The notes under the pieces: generated by a model
Told to the model about the DNA's origin: nothing
Database searches by the model: none
The model's input: only the letters and a program-made list of their open reading frames with translations
Source: Coix lacryma-jobi var. lacryma-jobi
Lineage: Eukaryota > Streptophyta > Magnoliopsida > Poales > Poaceae
Direction: 5' to 3'
NCBI GenBank assembly: GCA_009763385.1
Contig: VDCT01000325.1
Coordinates: forward strand, 434,001-498,000
DNA: 64,000 bases
Translations under genes and position numbers: made by a program
Shown here: positions 38,306 through 50,700 of the stretch, one piece after another
Layout: each line of letters begins with the position of its first letter
How positions within the stretch are numbered: position 1 is the stretch's first letter

Positions 38306-40480
38306 GAGAGATTGGCCGCAAGTCCGACAACTGTGATCGGTCCGGACGCAGCACCGGCGCACTGCAAGCAGGCGAGTCCGTGACGTCTCGTGCGTGCCAG
38401 CCGGGAACGTACGGCCGCCTGCGCATCCGCGAGCGCCAGGGGCGACGGCCTCGCTCGCCGGACTGCAAAGCAAAGTCCGGAGTCCGAGGAGAAGATCTCC
38501 TACAGAAGCCGGCCGGCCATAGCAGCTAGTATTCTCCAATCCCAGCGGCCAGCGCCCAGCGCCACCCCAACTGCGCTGCGCGTTGGGCTCCAATCCATGG
38601 TCCATGCTCATCGGATCGACGGCCAAAGCGAGCGCCAGGGTCGGGCCGTCGACGTCGAGGGATCACATCAACATGCCGGTGCCGGCTTCTGCTGTCAGAG
38701 GAGGCAGAGGGCAGGCTGTTCGCGGTTGTTGTGTGAGAAAAATACTGCTCCCGGGCTACACTAGGATGACTGATAATCCAAGCTCCCTCAATGACCCTCT
38801 CACACCCACAGACGACACCGCAGTCCCGCTCCCGGGCTCTTTATCGAGGGCCGCGCTTGACGATGAGACCTGCAAAAGCGTGCGCCGTGCGGCGCCCCCG
38901 GACCATGCCCACGACCATGCATGGTGTTAATGGTAATCATCGTCATCATCTCGCAGCATCTAGCGTAATGATGCGGGAATGATGGAGGGACATGGCCTGG
39001 GTGTTGTTGGTACTGCTAATAATCGCCAATCAGCAGCCAGCAGGGGCACTTTGGTAGTACTGCTTGATGCGTGCCTGTGCCTGTGTGGGCTGGCGACCCT
39101 ACAGTACGACGGGAGAGATGGCCATCGCCGGCGTAAGCAAAGCTGCTCCTGCATTGATGACCGATCGATCGGGTACTGGGGGGCGCCCCCGCGACGCACC
39201 GCACTGTTACTGTATGTACGTACAGGCCGCGGATTGCTGAGGCGCTGCTACAGTAGCAAGCACAGGCAGCTGTGGCTGTGCACCGGGTAGTGGTAGACAG
39301 GTACTACTACGTCCTCCTACAGTAGACGACTCCGGCAGGCTCTCTGCTCGGGCATGCCGCTGCAGTCTGCTGTCCGCGCCATACAGTAGTACTGTACTAG
39401 TTGCGGGCGGCCTCCGGATGGCAAACGGGGGAAGCGACTGCGACTAGGCATGCCTATCAATCAGCCTATCCCTACATTCTCCCTCCGGTGCCGGTGTCCG
39501 GTTCTCCCTCCCTCCAGTCCCTCTCGCTCTCGCTCTCGCTCTCGGCCTCATGTCCTCCTCCATCCTCCTACATGTACGCCTGCGGCCTGCCTGCTCCTCT
39601 CTCTTTCCCGCACTCCAGTTCCATACTTCCATGGATCATCAATCTCCCTCTCCTCTAGCTGAAGGCTGGAGCTGGGTGAGTGTGAGTGGCTGACAGGTGA
39701 ATATCGATCCAATGCATGCAAGTTTGGATAATCTCATGTTTAACCTGGACAAGGGAAGGAGGTTGTGGTACTGCTACTACTACTGTGCTGCATGCTGCAT
39801 GCATATACAGAGCACCAAGGACAGGTTTCCCTGATGCTTCTGGTCGGCTGGCTTCTTGGTTCAGCAGAGTGTCGGCCTGGCGAGGAGCACCCCCACACTG
39901 CTCGCTGCTGCTCAGTTTGAAGAAGGACGCTGCGAGCCTGCAGAGCCAGGTTTCTGTTGCGATTTCTCGAGCGCCTCCTCTCGGATCCACGGTGCTAGTG
40001 CTCCAAGCGAATGAAATCAGAATGATGATGTGCAAAATGCAGCAAAAGTCAGATGAGCTACGCCAAACCAAAGGAATGGGCACAGGCCCACCGTAAAAAG
40101 CAGGCAGAATTCGAGTCTTTTGAGACCAAAACATGGCTGGCGGTCTATCCTGCGGGCCTGCCCAACAACGTGACATGTTTTCCTGCCAAAATTCCATCGC
40201 CCAACACTTCAACTTTTGCACGCACAGTATGTATTCGTAGCTACTAGCGGATAATACACGTACACTGTATGTATAATAACTACTATTTCAGTCTTTCTCC
40301 GTTGCTCTCGTATGATGCTTCAAAATCGACAACTTCTGCGCTCTTTCTTCCTCGTGAATGAATTTTTACAATTACAATACAAGAAGAAGAAGAAACAGTC
40401 AGCTGTCCGACACGGGGAAAAAAATTGAAGCTAGCAAAGTAAATACGGGCTATTTTATTGAGCATTACACAACACCATAT
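38306..40480. other. Intergenic DNA, no gene supported
   Basis: Mixed composition with a (CTCGCT)n run near 39522-39545. Overlapping short ORFs on both strands lack family features. The right end may be 3' UTR of the MIZ1-like gene. Confidence 0.45.
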
Positions 40481-40758
40481 GCAGAGAACAGGGCGCTACT
40501 ACTACTACTACAACTATCCAGCTTCATCAGAGTTCAGAGCCATTACAACCAACCTGAAACAGCAGACGTTACCATCCATCACCATTGATCATCCACAAAA
40601 CATTTAATTTCCATGTCCATGTCCATCAGCTACTACAGTACGCTTGAAGCTACCAGCTACAGCCACCTAGGTGCCTGCCTAATCCATTTTCACTGCTTGC
40701 CATGCACAAAAACAAGTGATCGATGCAACTGCCTGATCCGACGTGTCTTCGGCGCCGA

Positions 40759-41674
40759 TCAGACTCTGAGGAGGTAGACGCTGAGCTCGGGCCCGCCATG
40801 GCCGCCGCTGTTGTCCGGGTTCATCATGTAGAAGGCCTCCGAGTCGCGGGATCCCACGACGCGCTCGAACCGCGCGCGCATGTACATGACGTCGCCCTCG
40901 CCGCCGCCGCAGCTGGCGGCGGGGATGACGCCGGCGCCCATGGACACGGGCTCCAGCGCGCGGAGCACGCGCCAGTCCGCGGCGCCGCACTCGCGGCCGC
41001 ACCGCGTACCCGCAGCTCTTGCCGTTGCAGTAGGCGCGCCACACCGTCTCCTCCACAAGCTTCTTGCCGCCGACGGGGCCGGCGCCCGGGTCCCCGGGAG
41101 CGCGGACGACGGGTGCCCCTTGGCGCGCTCGCACTCCAGCGCGATGCGCACCAGGCCCGAGGCCATCTCGCGCACCAGCGCCGCCGTGGGCGCCGCCAGC
41201 TCCAGCAGCAGCGCCGGGCACGCGCGCGGGTCCACCTGGAACGCCAGGTGCACGTGGCCGCGCCGGTGCCCGTAGAGCGTGCCGGTGAGCCGCGCGCCCA
41301 GGCCCACCTGCCGGTGCCGCCCGCCACGGCGTTGGCCAGCGCGGACCGCAGGCGCGACACGGCCGTCCGAACCTTCCTCCTCCTCTGCCCCGCCGCGACG
41401 CCGACGTCGATGCCGACGCCGGCGGCGCTGCGCGCGCCGCCTTCAGCGGAGGGGACACGACGAAGGCCTCGGAGTGGAAGGACGGGCAGGCGGAGGAGAA
41501 GGCCATGGTCGCCTCGTCGTCCTCCTCCTCCGCCTCCGAGCTCTTCATGTACTCCTCGTCCCCGAACGTCGCGGCGCCGTGGCTCTTGCTCTTGCCGAGG
41601 ACGGGCCACTTGAAGTGGCGCCTGGAGAAGGAGAGCGAGTCGTGCGGGTTCCTCGCCGTGATGGTTCTCATCAT
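40759..41674 (-). CDS. MIZU-KUSSEI 1-like protein (DUF617), frame broken by small indels in this sequence
   Basis: Intronless, as usual for the family. The N-terminus MMRTITARNPHDSLSFSRRH lies in one frame, RKVRTAVSRLRSALANAVAG in a second, and GARLTGTLYGHRRGHVHLAF through ASGLVRIALECERAKG in a third. KKLVEETVWRAYCNGKSCGY returns to the first frame, then DWRVLRALEPVSMGAG and FYMMNPDNSGGHGGPELSVY to the stop. All conserved DUF617 blocks are present in order. About four single-base shifts, each in a G/C run, are needed. MIZ1 acts in root hydrotropism; paralogues are mostly uncharacterised. Good conservation with clustered indels suggests sequencing error rather than a dead gene, but a young pseudogene is possible. 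Transcription start not placed. Confidence 0.88.
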
Positions 41675-42819
41675 GCGCGTGCGTGCCTTGCTGCCTCTTC
41701 CTTCTACCTTGAGCTAGCTTGCTCAAGCTTTGTTTGTCCTTGAAGCAAGCAGAGCGAAGCAGAGGAACGCAGTGCAATGGAGCTTGTGTTGGGCTGTGTG
41801 CGCGAGGTTATATTCAAAGCTGAGGCGCTGAACTGTAGGAGTACGTATGCTGCTAGTAGTCCCCTCGTTCCTAGCCACGTCTGTCCCTGCACCACACCAC
41901 ACAGCACAGTCCACAGCGCTAGGGCTTTTGTACTAGGGAGGAGGCTGGTGAGCAGAACCCACCAGAACTGAGCAAACAGGACAGAGGAGGAAGAAGGTGT
42001 GAGAGAGAGAGATTGCTTGGCCTTTGCTTTGTGCTGTGTGGGCTAGGCTGGTGAAGCCTGAATGAAGGCCCTGGGCCGGTGGGCCCTGCAGGTCTGGCCC
42101 TTGTTTCTTTTCTTGTGAGGAAATGGTACGAGTAGACAGGAACTGAGATTGTGGCAGCGGGGTGCAGGATTGAGGAATTTATGGTTTGATTAGATAATTG
42201 GGGCCCTGAGATTGCGTGTGAATGTGTGACAGACAGTGACAAGAGAGAGGCGAGAGTCACGGTCGTGCCTGCTGATGCCGAACTTTACTACAGTGAATTC
42301 AAGTGCTGGAGGGGGGATTGTTAATTAGGGAGCACCTGTGATTATGATTATGTTAGTGTTAGTGCATGATGATGTACTGATGAGGCTAGAGTGAAGTGTC
42401 CATTGGCTTGTCGTCAGGAGGTTTCCATCTTCAGGTTCTCAGCGGTTTTTATGGCCAGCAGATTAGAAAACGTAGACTTATCGCCTGATTGGTACTACTA
42501 TGGTTGTCCGGCTGAATTCTTACGGATAGTAATACAAGCGCAGTGTCTTTATTTGTCGGGGAAAGCAAATTCTCTGAACGGCGTCAAGCTTACAGTTGGA
42601 GTTTAGTAGTAGTAAACTCTCTATAAGCACGTCTTACTGTCTTAGTCAGTGACCACTGCTGAGCATTGACATGCTGAAAACTACGTTAAGAATCCAAGCA
42701 TCTTTTCCATGACAGGTGAAACAACGCAACTAATGAAGCATCCTCCTTTAAATACGGGAACAGATGGGCATGCAGTGCCGCTTTACCTAACTATACCGAA
42801 TTGAAGCTCATATAGACCT
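41675..42819. other. 5' flank of the MIZ1-like gene
   Basis: Expected 5' UTR and promoter; no clear TATA box was fixed. No other gene is seen. Confidence 0.45.
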
Positions 42820-42997
42820 TTTTTACCACAGTAACACATACGCTAATGACTGATTAATTCAAAATTTTATCTCATAATTTATGGATGGATTCTGTAATTT
42901 ATTTATTTTATTAGTATCCGAACACCTCATGTAACATCCTATGTAACATTCAATATGACATTCAAAAATTTTACGATCTGAAACTAAACAAAACCGT
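42820..42997. mobile_element. MITE remnant (GGCCTTGTTTAGTT type), 3' half
   Basis: TACGCTAATGACTGATTAATT, then ATGGATTCTGTAATTTATTT, then TTACGATCTGAAACTAAACAAAACC follow the order of the abundant grass MITE seen more completely at 60485-60770. The left half is missing. Confidence 0.6.
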
Positions 42998-45225
42998 AGT
43001 TGTGCTTGTGCTGCTGCTCTTCTACCAGTGCGAGGACGAGCACACTAAAAATAGAAAACAACACAATGTACTCCAGTCCTAACAAGTGTTTCTCCATTAT
43101 CAAAAACACATTTCTCCATCACGAAGAAAGAAAAGGAAAGAGATAAAAGAGCATTTCATTGCAGCAGTTTCAGAGTTTTGGTCATTTCATTTCACAGCTG
43201 GCCGTTTCATCTTTGTGGCTCTGTCAGAGCGTTACTACTTTAACGGAATCTTTCTCAAGATCGACGACGAGCTGCTGTGAACACGCTACTGTAACATGCA
43301 ATTCCTTTCAATCGTGTACTGTGTGCACCTTTATTACTTCCATCTTTCTTTTGAACGGGGAGTGGAGTGATGAGTGAGAACGTGAGATCCAAAGTCTGAG
43401 AGAGACTGAGCGCGCCTGCGGCTGCGGCGGCAGATTGCGGCAGGAGGAGCAGAACAGAAAGACGACGAGGGGAGAGGGGAGAGCAGCGGCGGCGGCAGAG
43501 GGAAAGCCAGGCACGCACAAAGCAGAGAGGAGGGAGGGCGTTGCTGTTTTTTTTCCTCTGTCAAAGCTGCCTGGGGATCGGCGCCACGCGAGGCGGGTCC
43601 CAAAGCTGCGGCTAATTGCCAAAGCGAAAGCTGCTGCGTGCTGCCGGACTGCCGCTGCTCTTTGCTTGCTTTGACCAGTAGCGCCCACTTGTGGCCACAG
43701 GCCACAGGTGAGAGAGGTGGCAGGCCACCCACTGCCTGCCAGTGCTACTGCAAGGCGACGGCGACGGTGCGTGGCGGCAAGGGACCGGGTCGGAATTCGG
43801 AAGCGCCGGCGTCGGCGCAGAGCAGGTCGGGTCCAGGTGAGGACGTGACACGCCGTACGAGCTGCCGGCCCCTCCTCGTCCTCGACTCCTCGTAGCTAAT
43901 GACTGGCACTATTGCCAGTGCCGCGGAGCTGCGGGGCAGCGACAGTGCCGCAGCCGCTGCCTGCCAGGCTCCTCCCTCACGAGACGTCGAGACCTCAGAC
44001 CAGACCACGACGCCATGCCCGTGCTGTGTGTGCTACTCCGCTGCGACGCCGACGCGGTTGGCGTTTCGCAGGGAGAGACACCAGACACGCCGCGGCTACT
44101 ACTAGCTCCGTCGGTGTCCGTCCGTCGTCGATCTGGTGGTCCCTGCCGCTGATCTGACGGCAGCTGGCCGCTTGCGGCTGCTGATGGATGCTGATCTCCG
44201 CGCCTTCTTCAATCCAATCCTCTGCTCCAATATTTCGCGTCTGATCCACGGTTTCGTACTGTGCGTCATGTACTCATGTTGCTGTCTACTGTACGGGAGT
44301 ACTCGTACACCAACAGTTCTTGTCCTTCCATTGATGATAAATGACGATCGATGGGTCTCGCTAGCTCAGGGATAAGCACGGGGGCTTACGCTTTACCCCA
44401 AGCCTCGCCGTTCCGTTAATCGAAACTGATCGGTTCGGTTTCTTGTTTTTCTATGAAATTCGGTTACCTCTAAACTCCTAACCGATCGGTTCTTCAGAAG
44501 TGATAACCAAGGGATTCAGTTTCGGTTCTTTTCGCTTCGGTTTTGCTTATCACCGAACTGACCGTTTCTTCAAAACTAAGCATTCAAAAATATACAAATC
44601 AATGACAAAATCAAAAAAAAAATATTGAAGATCCAAGGTCGGTCATGCACGCATGGGGCCGTCGCAACCGCTTGAGAGAGCAGGCCTCGTTGTCAGAGGC
44701 CGACGGCCTCAGGACCTCCACGGCTCCATCCCGCGCGCCGCAGGGGCGCTGCCCCCGCCAACGACGGCAGGAAGTTTGCCACCGCCGCCCACACTCGCGG
44801 GAGATTTGTCGTCGTCGCCACCGTATTTTCTCTTGGAGGCCCGAGACGCCATGAGTTGGACTGCATGTGCCGTGCTAGAGAGGCAGAGAGTGGAGGTGTC
44901 AGTGAGAGCAGCGACGAGAGAGAGCGGCGCGAGCCACTGGGCTTGGACGATGCGTGACCGCACAGGGAGGAGAGTAGGAGTTGGTGGCGACCTGGAGGAG
45001 GAGTTGTCGAGTGCAGTTGTTGAGTTGAGTGGAGTGGAGTTAGGGTTTGGAAAGTTCATATATGTAGTTATGTTTATTGGGCTAGACCTTTTTCTTTTTC
45101 TTTATATTACTGAGCCTTAGAAATTATTTTAGTTTTTCGATTAGCCAAGCCTAAGAATTGAATTAATCGTGCTTATTTCGGTTACCTGGAACTAGGAACC
45201 AAAATATTCAGTTTCGGTTAGTTCG
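42998..45225. other. Host DNA left of the Gypsy element
   Basis: No gene supported. From 44395 to the insertion point the sequence is rich in CGGTTCGGTTT / ATCGGTTCGG phrases, which resume at 60343-60380 beyond the Gypsy element. The Gypsy thus landed in an older repeat of unknown type. Confidence 0.5.
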
Positions 45226-46394
45226 TGTCGGGGGTCCACAAAAGGGGTACCCCCAATCAACGCGAACAAATAGGTTAAACCTAGAACACCGGTAAATAAC
45301 AAACCTAACGAGACCAACCCTCGAGGCCCACAACGTTGGCCGCCAAGCCAGGCCTCGGGCGAGCACTCCACTAAAACCTCGAGTCCTGGCATATAGGGCT
45401 CGAGCCCCCCACAGCCGAACGCCGCACCTCGAGACCCCCGCGCGGGGACCTCGAGCCTCTCTGGCACGGCAGCCTATCCCTCGAGACGCTTTTATGCTTC
45501 CCTCGAGCGGCGCAGGCATCGGATGACAACCCCATACTGGCGCATTTAATACATCCACCTACTCCAGTCACGTCCTCTGCAGCCCGACGTGTACCACAGT
45601 AACCAGGGCAGAGTTAAGTCTCGTTTTCACCCAGAAAGCATGGCAAAAGGGCGCCAGGACGGCATGTTAACCCATCCCCACGCTGTTGCACGTCCAAGCA
45701 CGTCTCGAGGCCCGGATGCCCACTGCTCAATCAATTTCCACGGGACGTCCATACCTGCGGGGGCTCGAGCCCCCCGTAGGCGCCGCCTCGAGGCCGGCTC
45801 CGCCCTCGAGCCCTAACTACTTTCATGCTATTGGAAGACAGGTACCAAGATCCGGAGGGACCCGCCGTGTCCTGTACGTGCCGGAATGGGTGCTGTACGG
45901 CTTTACATCGTCGCGTATCACGTCCGCGCCCGGGATGGGAGCCACGCCCCAAGGACGCCTCAACAGCACGCCCACGTCGGCTCCAGTGGCCCCGACAAGA
46001 CAGGGTTCCTACCCCTCTCTGTATTGGGCATCGTACGCCCCGACACTGTAATACCCTTGTGTAACTCTGGCCTCCCCTTGCTCTATAAAAGGGGACGGCC
46101 AGGGCCCTTCGGCGAGGAGGACAAGACACAGGTCCGCGGTTGAACAACTCGAGAGACAACACACAAGGTCCACGTACACACTCGAGTCCGGACTACGGTC
46201 CACGCTCATTGAGCTTGTATTCGCCCCTGACAAGCACTTAGGTGCGAGTAAACAAGAGCGTCCTCCCCGCTGGACGAGGGCCCTCTTTGCCCGAACCAGG
46301 ATAAATCCTTGTGTCATCTTGCATCACCATCCAGGAAGAGAGCACGCGATCACATTACTCGTTGGTGTCATACCCCCGGGTTCGAAACACGACA
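45226..46394 (+). repeat. 5' LTR of the Gypsy element
   Basis: 1,169 bp, 23 bp shorter than the 3' LTR because of many single-base indels. The core promoter TATAAAA is at 46084-46090, just downstream of CCTTGCTC, with the transcript start expected about 30 bp later. Confidence 0.94.
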
Positions 46395-46396
46395 GT

Positions 46397-46414
46397 TGGC
46401 GCGCCAGGTAGGGG
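46397..46414 (+). promoter_or_regulatory. Primer-binding site of the Gypsy element
   Basis: TGGCGCGCCAGGTAGGGG starts two bases after the LTR. It starts TGG, as expected for pairing with a tRNA 3' CCA end. I recall this primer site from Tat-type grass elements but cannot name the tRNA with certainty. Confidence 0.75.
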
Positions 46415-46439
46415 CCTTCGCGTGTCGAGTCGGTTTCTC

Positions 46440-48740
46440 GCTGTTTCCTGGATGGCTGCTTCGACTCCTCGTTCATGCCGGTGCCGTCATCTGGTTCGGG
46501 AGACCTCGAGTTCCTGGCCACCGACAACGGCAACGAGCCGACCTTGCTCTCCACGGAGGGCCCGAGTGGAGGGCATGTCACGCCACCCCGTGCGAGGAGC
46601 GTGACATGTGCCGCACCACCATGCGTCGCCACCTCGTGAGCGGCGCCGTCGTCACCATCGTCGCCGGGCATAGGCGGTGCCCGCGGCAAACGCACGCGTC
46701 CCTGTAGCCGGCGCAGGGTCCCCGGGGGAAACCAGCCCGGCGCGCGGCCGGAGACTTCCAGGGCGCGTGCGCACTCCCCGGCGAGTTCGCGTTTGTCACG
46801 CGCGGACGGGAGCCAGGCCAGAGGCCCCGAGCCGTGCTCCGTCGACGCCACCCGGCCTCCTCCAGCACGGGGTGTACCGCGCTCGACGCCGGCGGTCCCG
46901 TTCGGCCTCAACAACTCCGCAGCAGCCTACGCCCGTCATCAACGAGCACAATCGGGACCGACCGCCAGAGACAGAGGAGCGCCCGGGCGTGCTAACAAGC
47001 CATGGCCAACCTGGAGATCGTCCACCCCGCGACGTCGACCGCGGCCTCTCACGAGCCGTCGGGCAACCTAGTCCACCTTCGGGGAGTGGTACCGCGAGCG
47101 CAGACCCGGCACGAGCCAAGGCGGCGCGGCATCACCAGCTCCGACTCCGATGAGTACGACTACCACGACCCTGACCTCTGGGGACCCTACCAGGGAGTGT
47201 TTCCAGCTCGGGGGTCGTGGACGATGCCGAGGACGACGGCGACGACGACACCAGGCGGCGTCAACCTCGAAGGGCCTGGAGACATGGTGCGGCAGGCGGG
47301 TCACGGTTCAGGGGAGGAACGAACCCCCGGCACGGCTGCACCATCCCAGCACAGCGACGACCGAGCGGCGCAGCTCGCGCAGTGCAGGAGGCCAATCGCC
47401 AAGGCTGAGGAGGACGACAATGCCTGCTGCAGCTCGGGAAAACCCTAGCAAAGAACCACCCCAGCCTCGAGGCGCCGGTGTCGAGGCCGAGCTCGAGAGG
47501 TCCACCGGAGATCCTCGAGGACGGGGCGCCAGCACGCCCGAGGCGTGTTTCCCGCGAGCCGGGCAGAACATGGTGGCGGCGGGATGCTGCTCGTGATCTA
47601 CCCGCCGTCTCCAACCCTGATGCCAGGCGCATGCTCGGGGAAATGAAGAACCTCCTCGAGACAGAGCTGCTTGCAGCAGGCCGAGAGCTCGGCGTCACGC
47701 CGGCGCGGAGCAGCCTCGGTGAAGCTGGAGGACACGCCCCACAACGAGCGCGAGGCATCTGTCCACCAACCTGACGCCTCTCGAGCTAGGCCAGTCCGCG
47801 AACGGATCATCGACAGCCGGCCACCTCGAGACCCAATGACGCCTGTAACGACACCAACCGACGACGCAAGGACAAGGGGGCCCAAGAGCGCGGCTATAGC
47901 GCCCATCGAGGGGGGCGCTACGACAGTGACAAGGACCGGCAAGTCCTCGAGCCCCGGGCCCCAGAGTCTTCAGCCGGGCCATCCGCAGCTCAAACCTCCC
48001 GACCGCTTCCGACCGCCGACCAACATCTGAAGTATGACGGGGAGGTCGAGCCCAAGCTCTAGCTCTCGGACTTCCGCCTAGGCTGCCAACTGGGCGGAGC
48101 GAAGAACGAAGACCGTGTGATCATACGCCAACTCCCACTTTACCTCTCGGACACCGCCGCCGGTGGCTCGAGGGGCTCCCGCCGGATCGGATCGACGACT
48201 GGGCCGACCTAGTCAGGGTCTCGACGGAATTTCAAGGGGACTTGCGTGCGCCCAGGCAACCCCTGGGGACTAGCGTTGCAGGCAGGCGGTGGACGAGCCC
48301 CTCCGCGACTTTGCTCGACGGTTCTCGAAGCAGCGCTCGAGCTCCCCCACGTGCCTGATGAGGACGTCATCTCAGCATTCCTCGCGGGCACGACATGCCA
48401 AGAGCTAGTTCATGAGCTAGGACGCTACCGTCCCAGGACGGTCGAGGACCTGATGGATCGTGTCACCAGCTTTGCCTCAGGCGACGAGGCAGGGGGGGCC
48501 TTCTTTGGCCGTTCACGGACAAAGGTAAGGCGGTGGCCGCGCCGGAGGTCTCGAACAAAGGCAACGACGCCAAGAACGACAACAATAACAGCAACAAAAA
48601 GAAGAAGAGCAAACGCAAAGGTCAGAAGGCGAAGCGCGACGCCAATGACGACGACGACGAAGAGTGCTCGCAGGCGCCCTCGAGCCTAAGAAGCCCCGAG
48701 GCCCCCCTGACGGGCTGTTTTCGACCAGATGCTCGAGGAC
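46440..48740 (+). pseudogene. gag: Gypsy gag, multiply frameshifted
   Basis: Fragments in different frames: an N-terminal part with FLATDNG/TLLSTEGPSG-like reading after 46470, a Pro/Arg-rich middle, and the retrotrans_gag domain near 48290-48520 (PHVPDEDVISAFLAGTTCQE, then LGRYRPRTVEDLMD and TSFASG). A Lys/Asn-rich basic tail follows (48540-48660). At least four frame changes are needed. Gag would build the particle. No zinc knuckle was clearly readable. Confidence 0.8.
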
Positions 48741-48789
48741 CCCTGCACTAATCACAGGGCCCGTAAATCACAAGTTAAAGGACTGCCGA

Positions 48790-49692
48790 CTTGAAAGGCT
48801 ACTACTCCAAGCTCGGCGATAAGAGAGAAGACGCGCCTAAGGGCAAGGATAACAATCGGCGCGGCGGTGGGGACGCGGACGGCAACTTCCCCCCGGTGCG
48901 TGGCTGCTACATGATCTACGGGGGGCCGGACCGTCGGGCTCTCAGCTCGAGAAAGAAAGAAGGAGCGCCGGGAGATCTTTGCACTCAGCCACGATGCCCC
49001 CGGTATCTTGACTGGTCTGATGCGCCGATCAGTTCGACCGTGACGACCATCCGGACCGTGTCATAAACCCGGGGGCGTACCCCGTCGTCGTCGACCCCAT
49101 CATCGTCGACGTACGGTTCTCCAAGGTGTTGATGGATGGGGGCTCGAGCCTCAACATCGTATACCTCGAGACCCTCGACCTCCTGGGGATTTCAGAGGGT
49201 CAGCTCCGACCCAGCGTCGGGGGATTCCACGGGGTCGTACCAGGGAAGAAGGCCCACCCCGGGGCGCATCGACCTGCCGGTTGCTTTGGCACGCCGGCTA
49301 ACTTCCGCCAGGAGACGCTCACCTTCGAGGTGGTTGGATTCCAAGGGACCTACCACGCCATCATCGGCCGGCCAGGCTACGCCAAGTTCATGGCGGTTCC
49401 CAACTACACGTACTTGAAGCTCAAAATGCCGGGGCCAAAAGGGGTCATCACCGTCGACACATCCTACGAGCACGCGTACCACTGTGACGTGGAGTGCGTC
49501 GAGCGTGGGGAGGCAAACGTCCAGCTCGACTCGCTCGAGGCCCTAGCCGCCCTGGCTACCGAGGAGGCCCCTGAAGCGAAGCGCCACGCTGGCACCTTCG
49601 AGCCGGCGGAGCACACGAAGCGGATACCCGTCGACTCAACCTCGACCGATGGCAAGACGCTGGCCGTCAGTGCCAGCCTCGAGCCTAAATAG
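48790..49692 (+). pseudogene. pol: Gypsy aspartic protease region
   Basis: The 188-codon frame 49126-49692 has LMDGGSSLNIVYLETLDLLG, a retropepsin-like active site with DGGSS, then FHGVVPGKKAHPG, TLTFEVVGFQGTYHAIIGRP and KFMAVPNYTYLKLKMPGPKG. This is the block usually found before the reverse transcriptase in Tat-type Gypsy Pol. Upstream at 48791-49066 the linker (GYYSKLGDKREDAPKGKDNN) is in another frame. Confidence 0.85.
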
Positions 49693-50700
49693 GAAGCAGT
49701 GCTCGTTGACTTTCTCCGCGCGAACATCGACATATTTGCGTGGGGCTCCTCGGACATGCCGGGCATACCGAGGGAAGTCGCCGAGCACGCCTTGGAAATC
49801 CAGGCCGGGTCCAGAGCGGTGAAGCAACGCTTGCACCGCTTCGACGAGGAGAAGCGCAGGATCATCGGTGAGGAGGTGCATAAGCTTTTGGCGGCCGGGT
49901 TCATCAAGGAGGTACTTCACCCAGAGTGGCTAGCTAACCCTGTACTAGTTAGGAAAAAGAATGGAAAAATGCGGATGTGTGTAGACTACAGTGGTTTGAA
50001 TAAAGCATGTCCAAAAGTTCCATTTCCTTTACCTAGAATTGATCAGATTGTCGATTCCACTGCTGGGTGCGAAGTGCTTTCGTTCCTTGATGCATATTCC
50101 GGCTACCACCAAATTAAGATGAAAAAATCCGACGAACTCGCAACCTCTTTTATTACGCCTTTTGGTATGTATTGCTACGTTACAATGCCCTTCGGCCTTC
50201 GAAACGCCGGGACAACGTACCAACGTTGCATGCAGCATATTTTTGGTGTACACATAGGCAAAAACCGTCGAGGCTTACGTCGATGACATCGTGGTGAAGA
50301 CCAAGAAAGTCGGGGAACCTCATCAGCGATCTCGAGACCACGTTCGAGTGCCTCCGGGCCAAGAATGTGAAGCTCAACCCCGAGAAGTGTGTCTTTGGTG
50401 TGCCTCGAGGCATGCTACTTGGCTACATTGTCTCACAACGGGGGATCGAGGCAAACCCTGAAAAAATCTCAGCGTCACGAGGATGGGCCCAATTCGAGAC
50501 CTCAAGGGTGTGCAGAAAGTGACAGGCTGCCTAGCCGCTCTCAGCAGATTCATCTCGAGGCTAGGGGAAAAAGCGCTACCCCTCTACCGCCTGCTAAAGA
50601 AGACGGAACACTTTGCGTGGACTGCCGAAGCCGAGGAGGCCTTAACCAAGTTGAAGGGGTTGCTGACTTCCGCACCAATCCTCGTGCCTCCGCAACCACT
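49693..50700 (+). pseudogene. pol: Gypsy reverse transcriptase, frameshifted
   Basis: The frame 49699-50286 carries FIKEVLHPEWLANPVLVRKK, MRMCVDYSGLNKACPK, FLDAYSGYHQI and FGMYCYVTMPFGLRNAGTTY. An extra A in an A-run at about 50261 shifts the frame just before the catalytic YVDD (50276-50287, AYVDDIVVKTKK). The thumb/connection follows (LNPEKCVFGVPRGMLLGYIV, GPIRDLKGVQKVTGCLAALS). Copies genomic RNA into DNA. Confidence 0.9.

Noticed and set aside
43255..44008. Several overlapping 85-130-codon ORFs
   Set aside because: Open on both strands in GC-rich DNA with no recognisable domain or conserved pattern.
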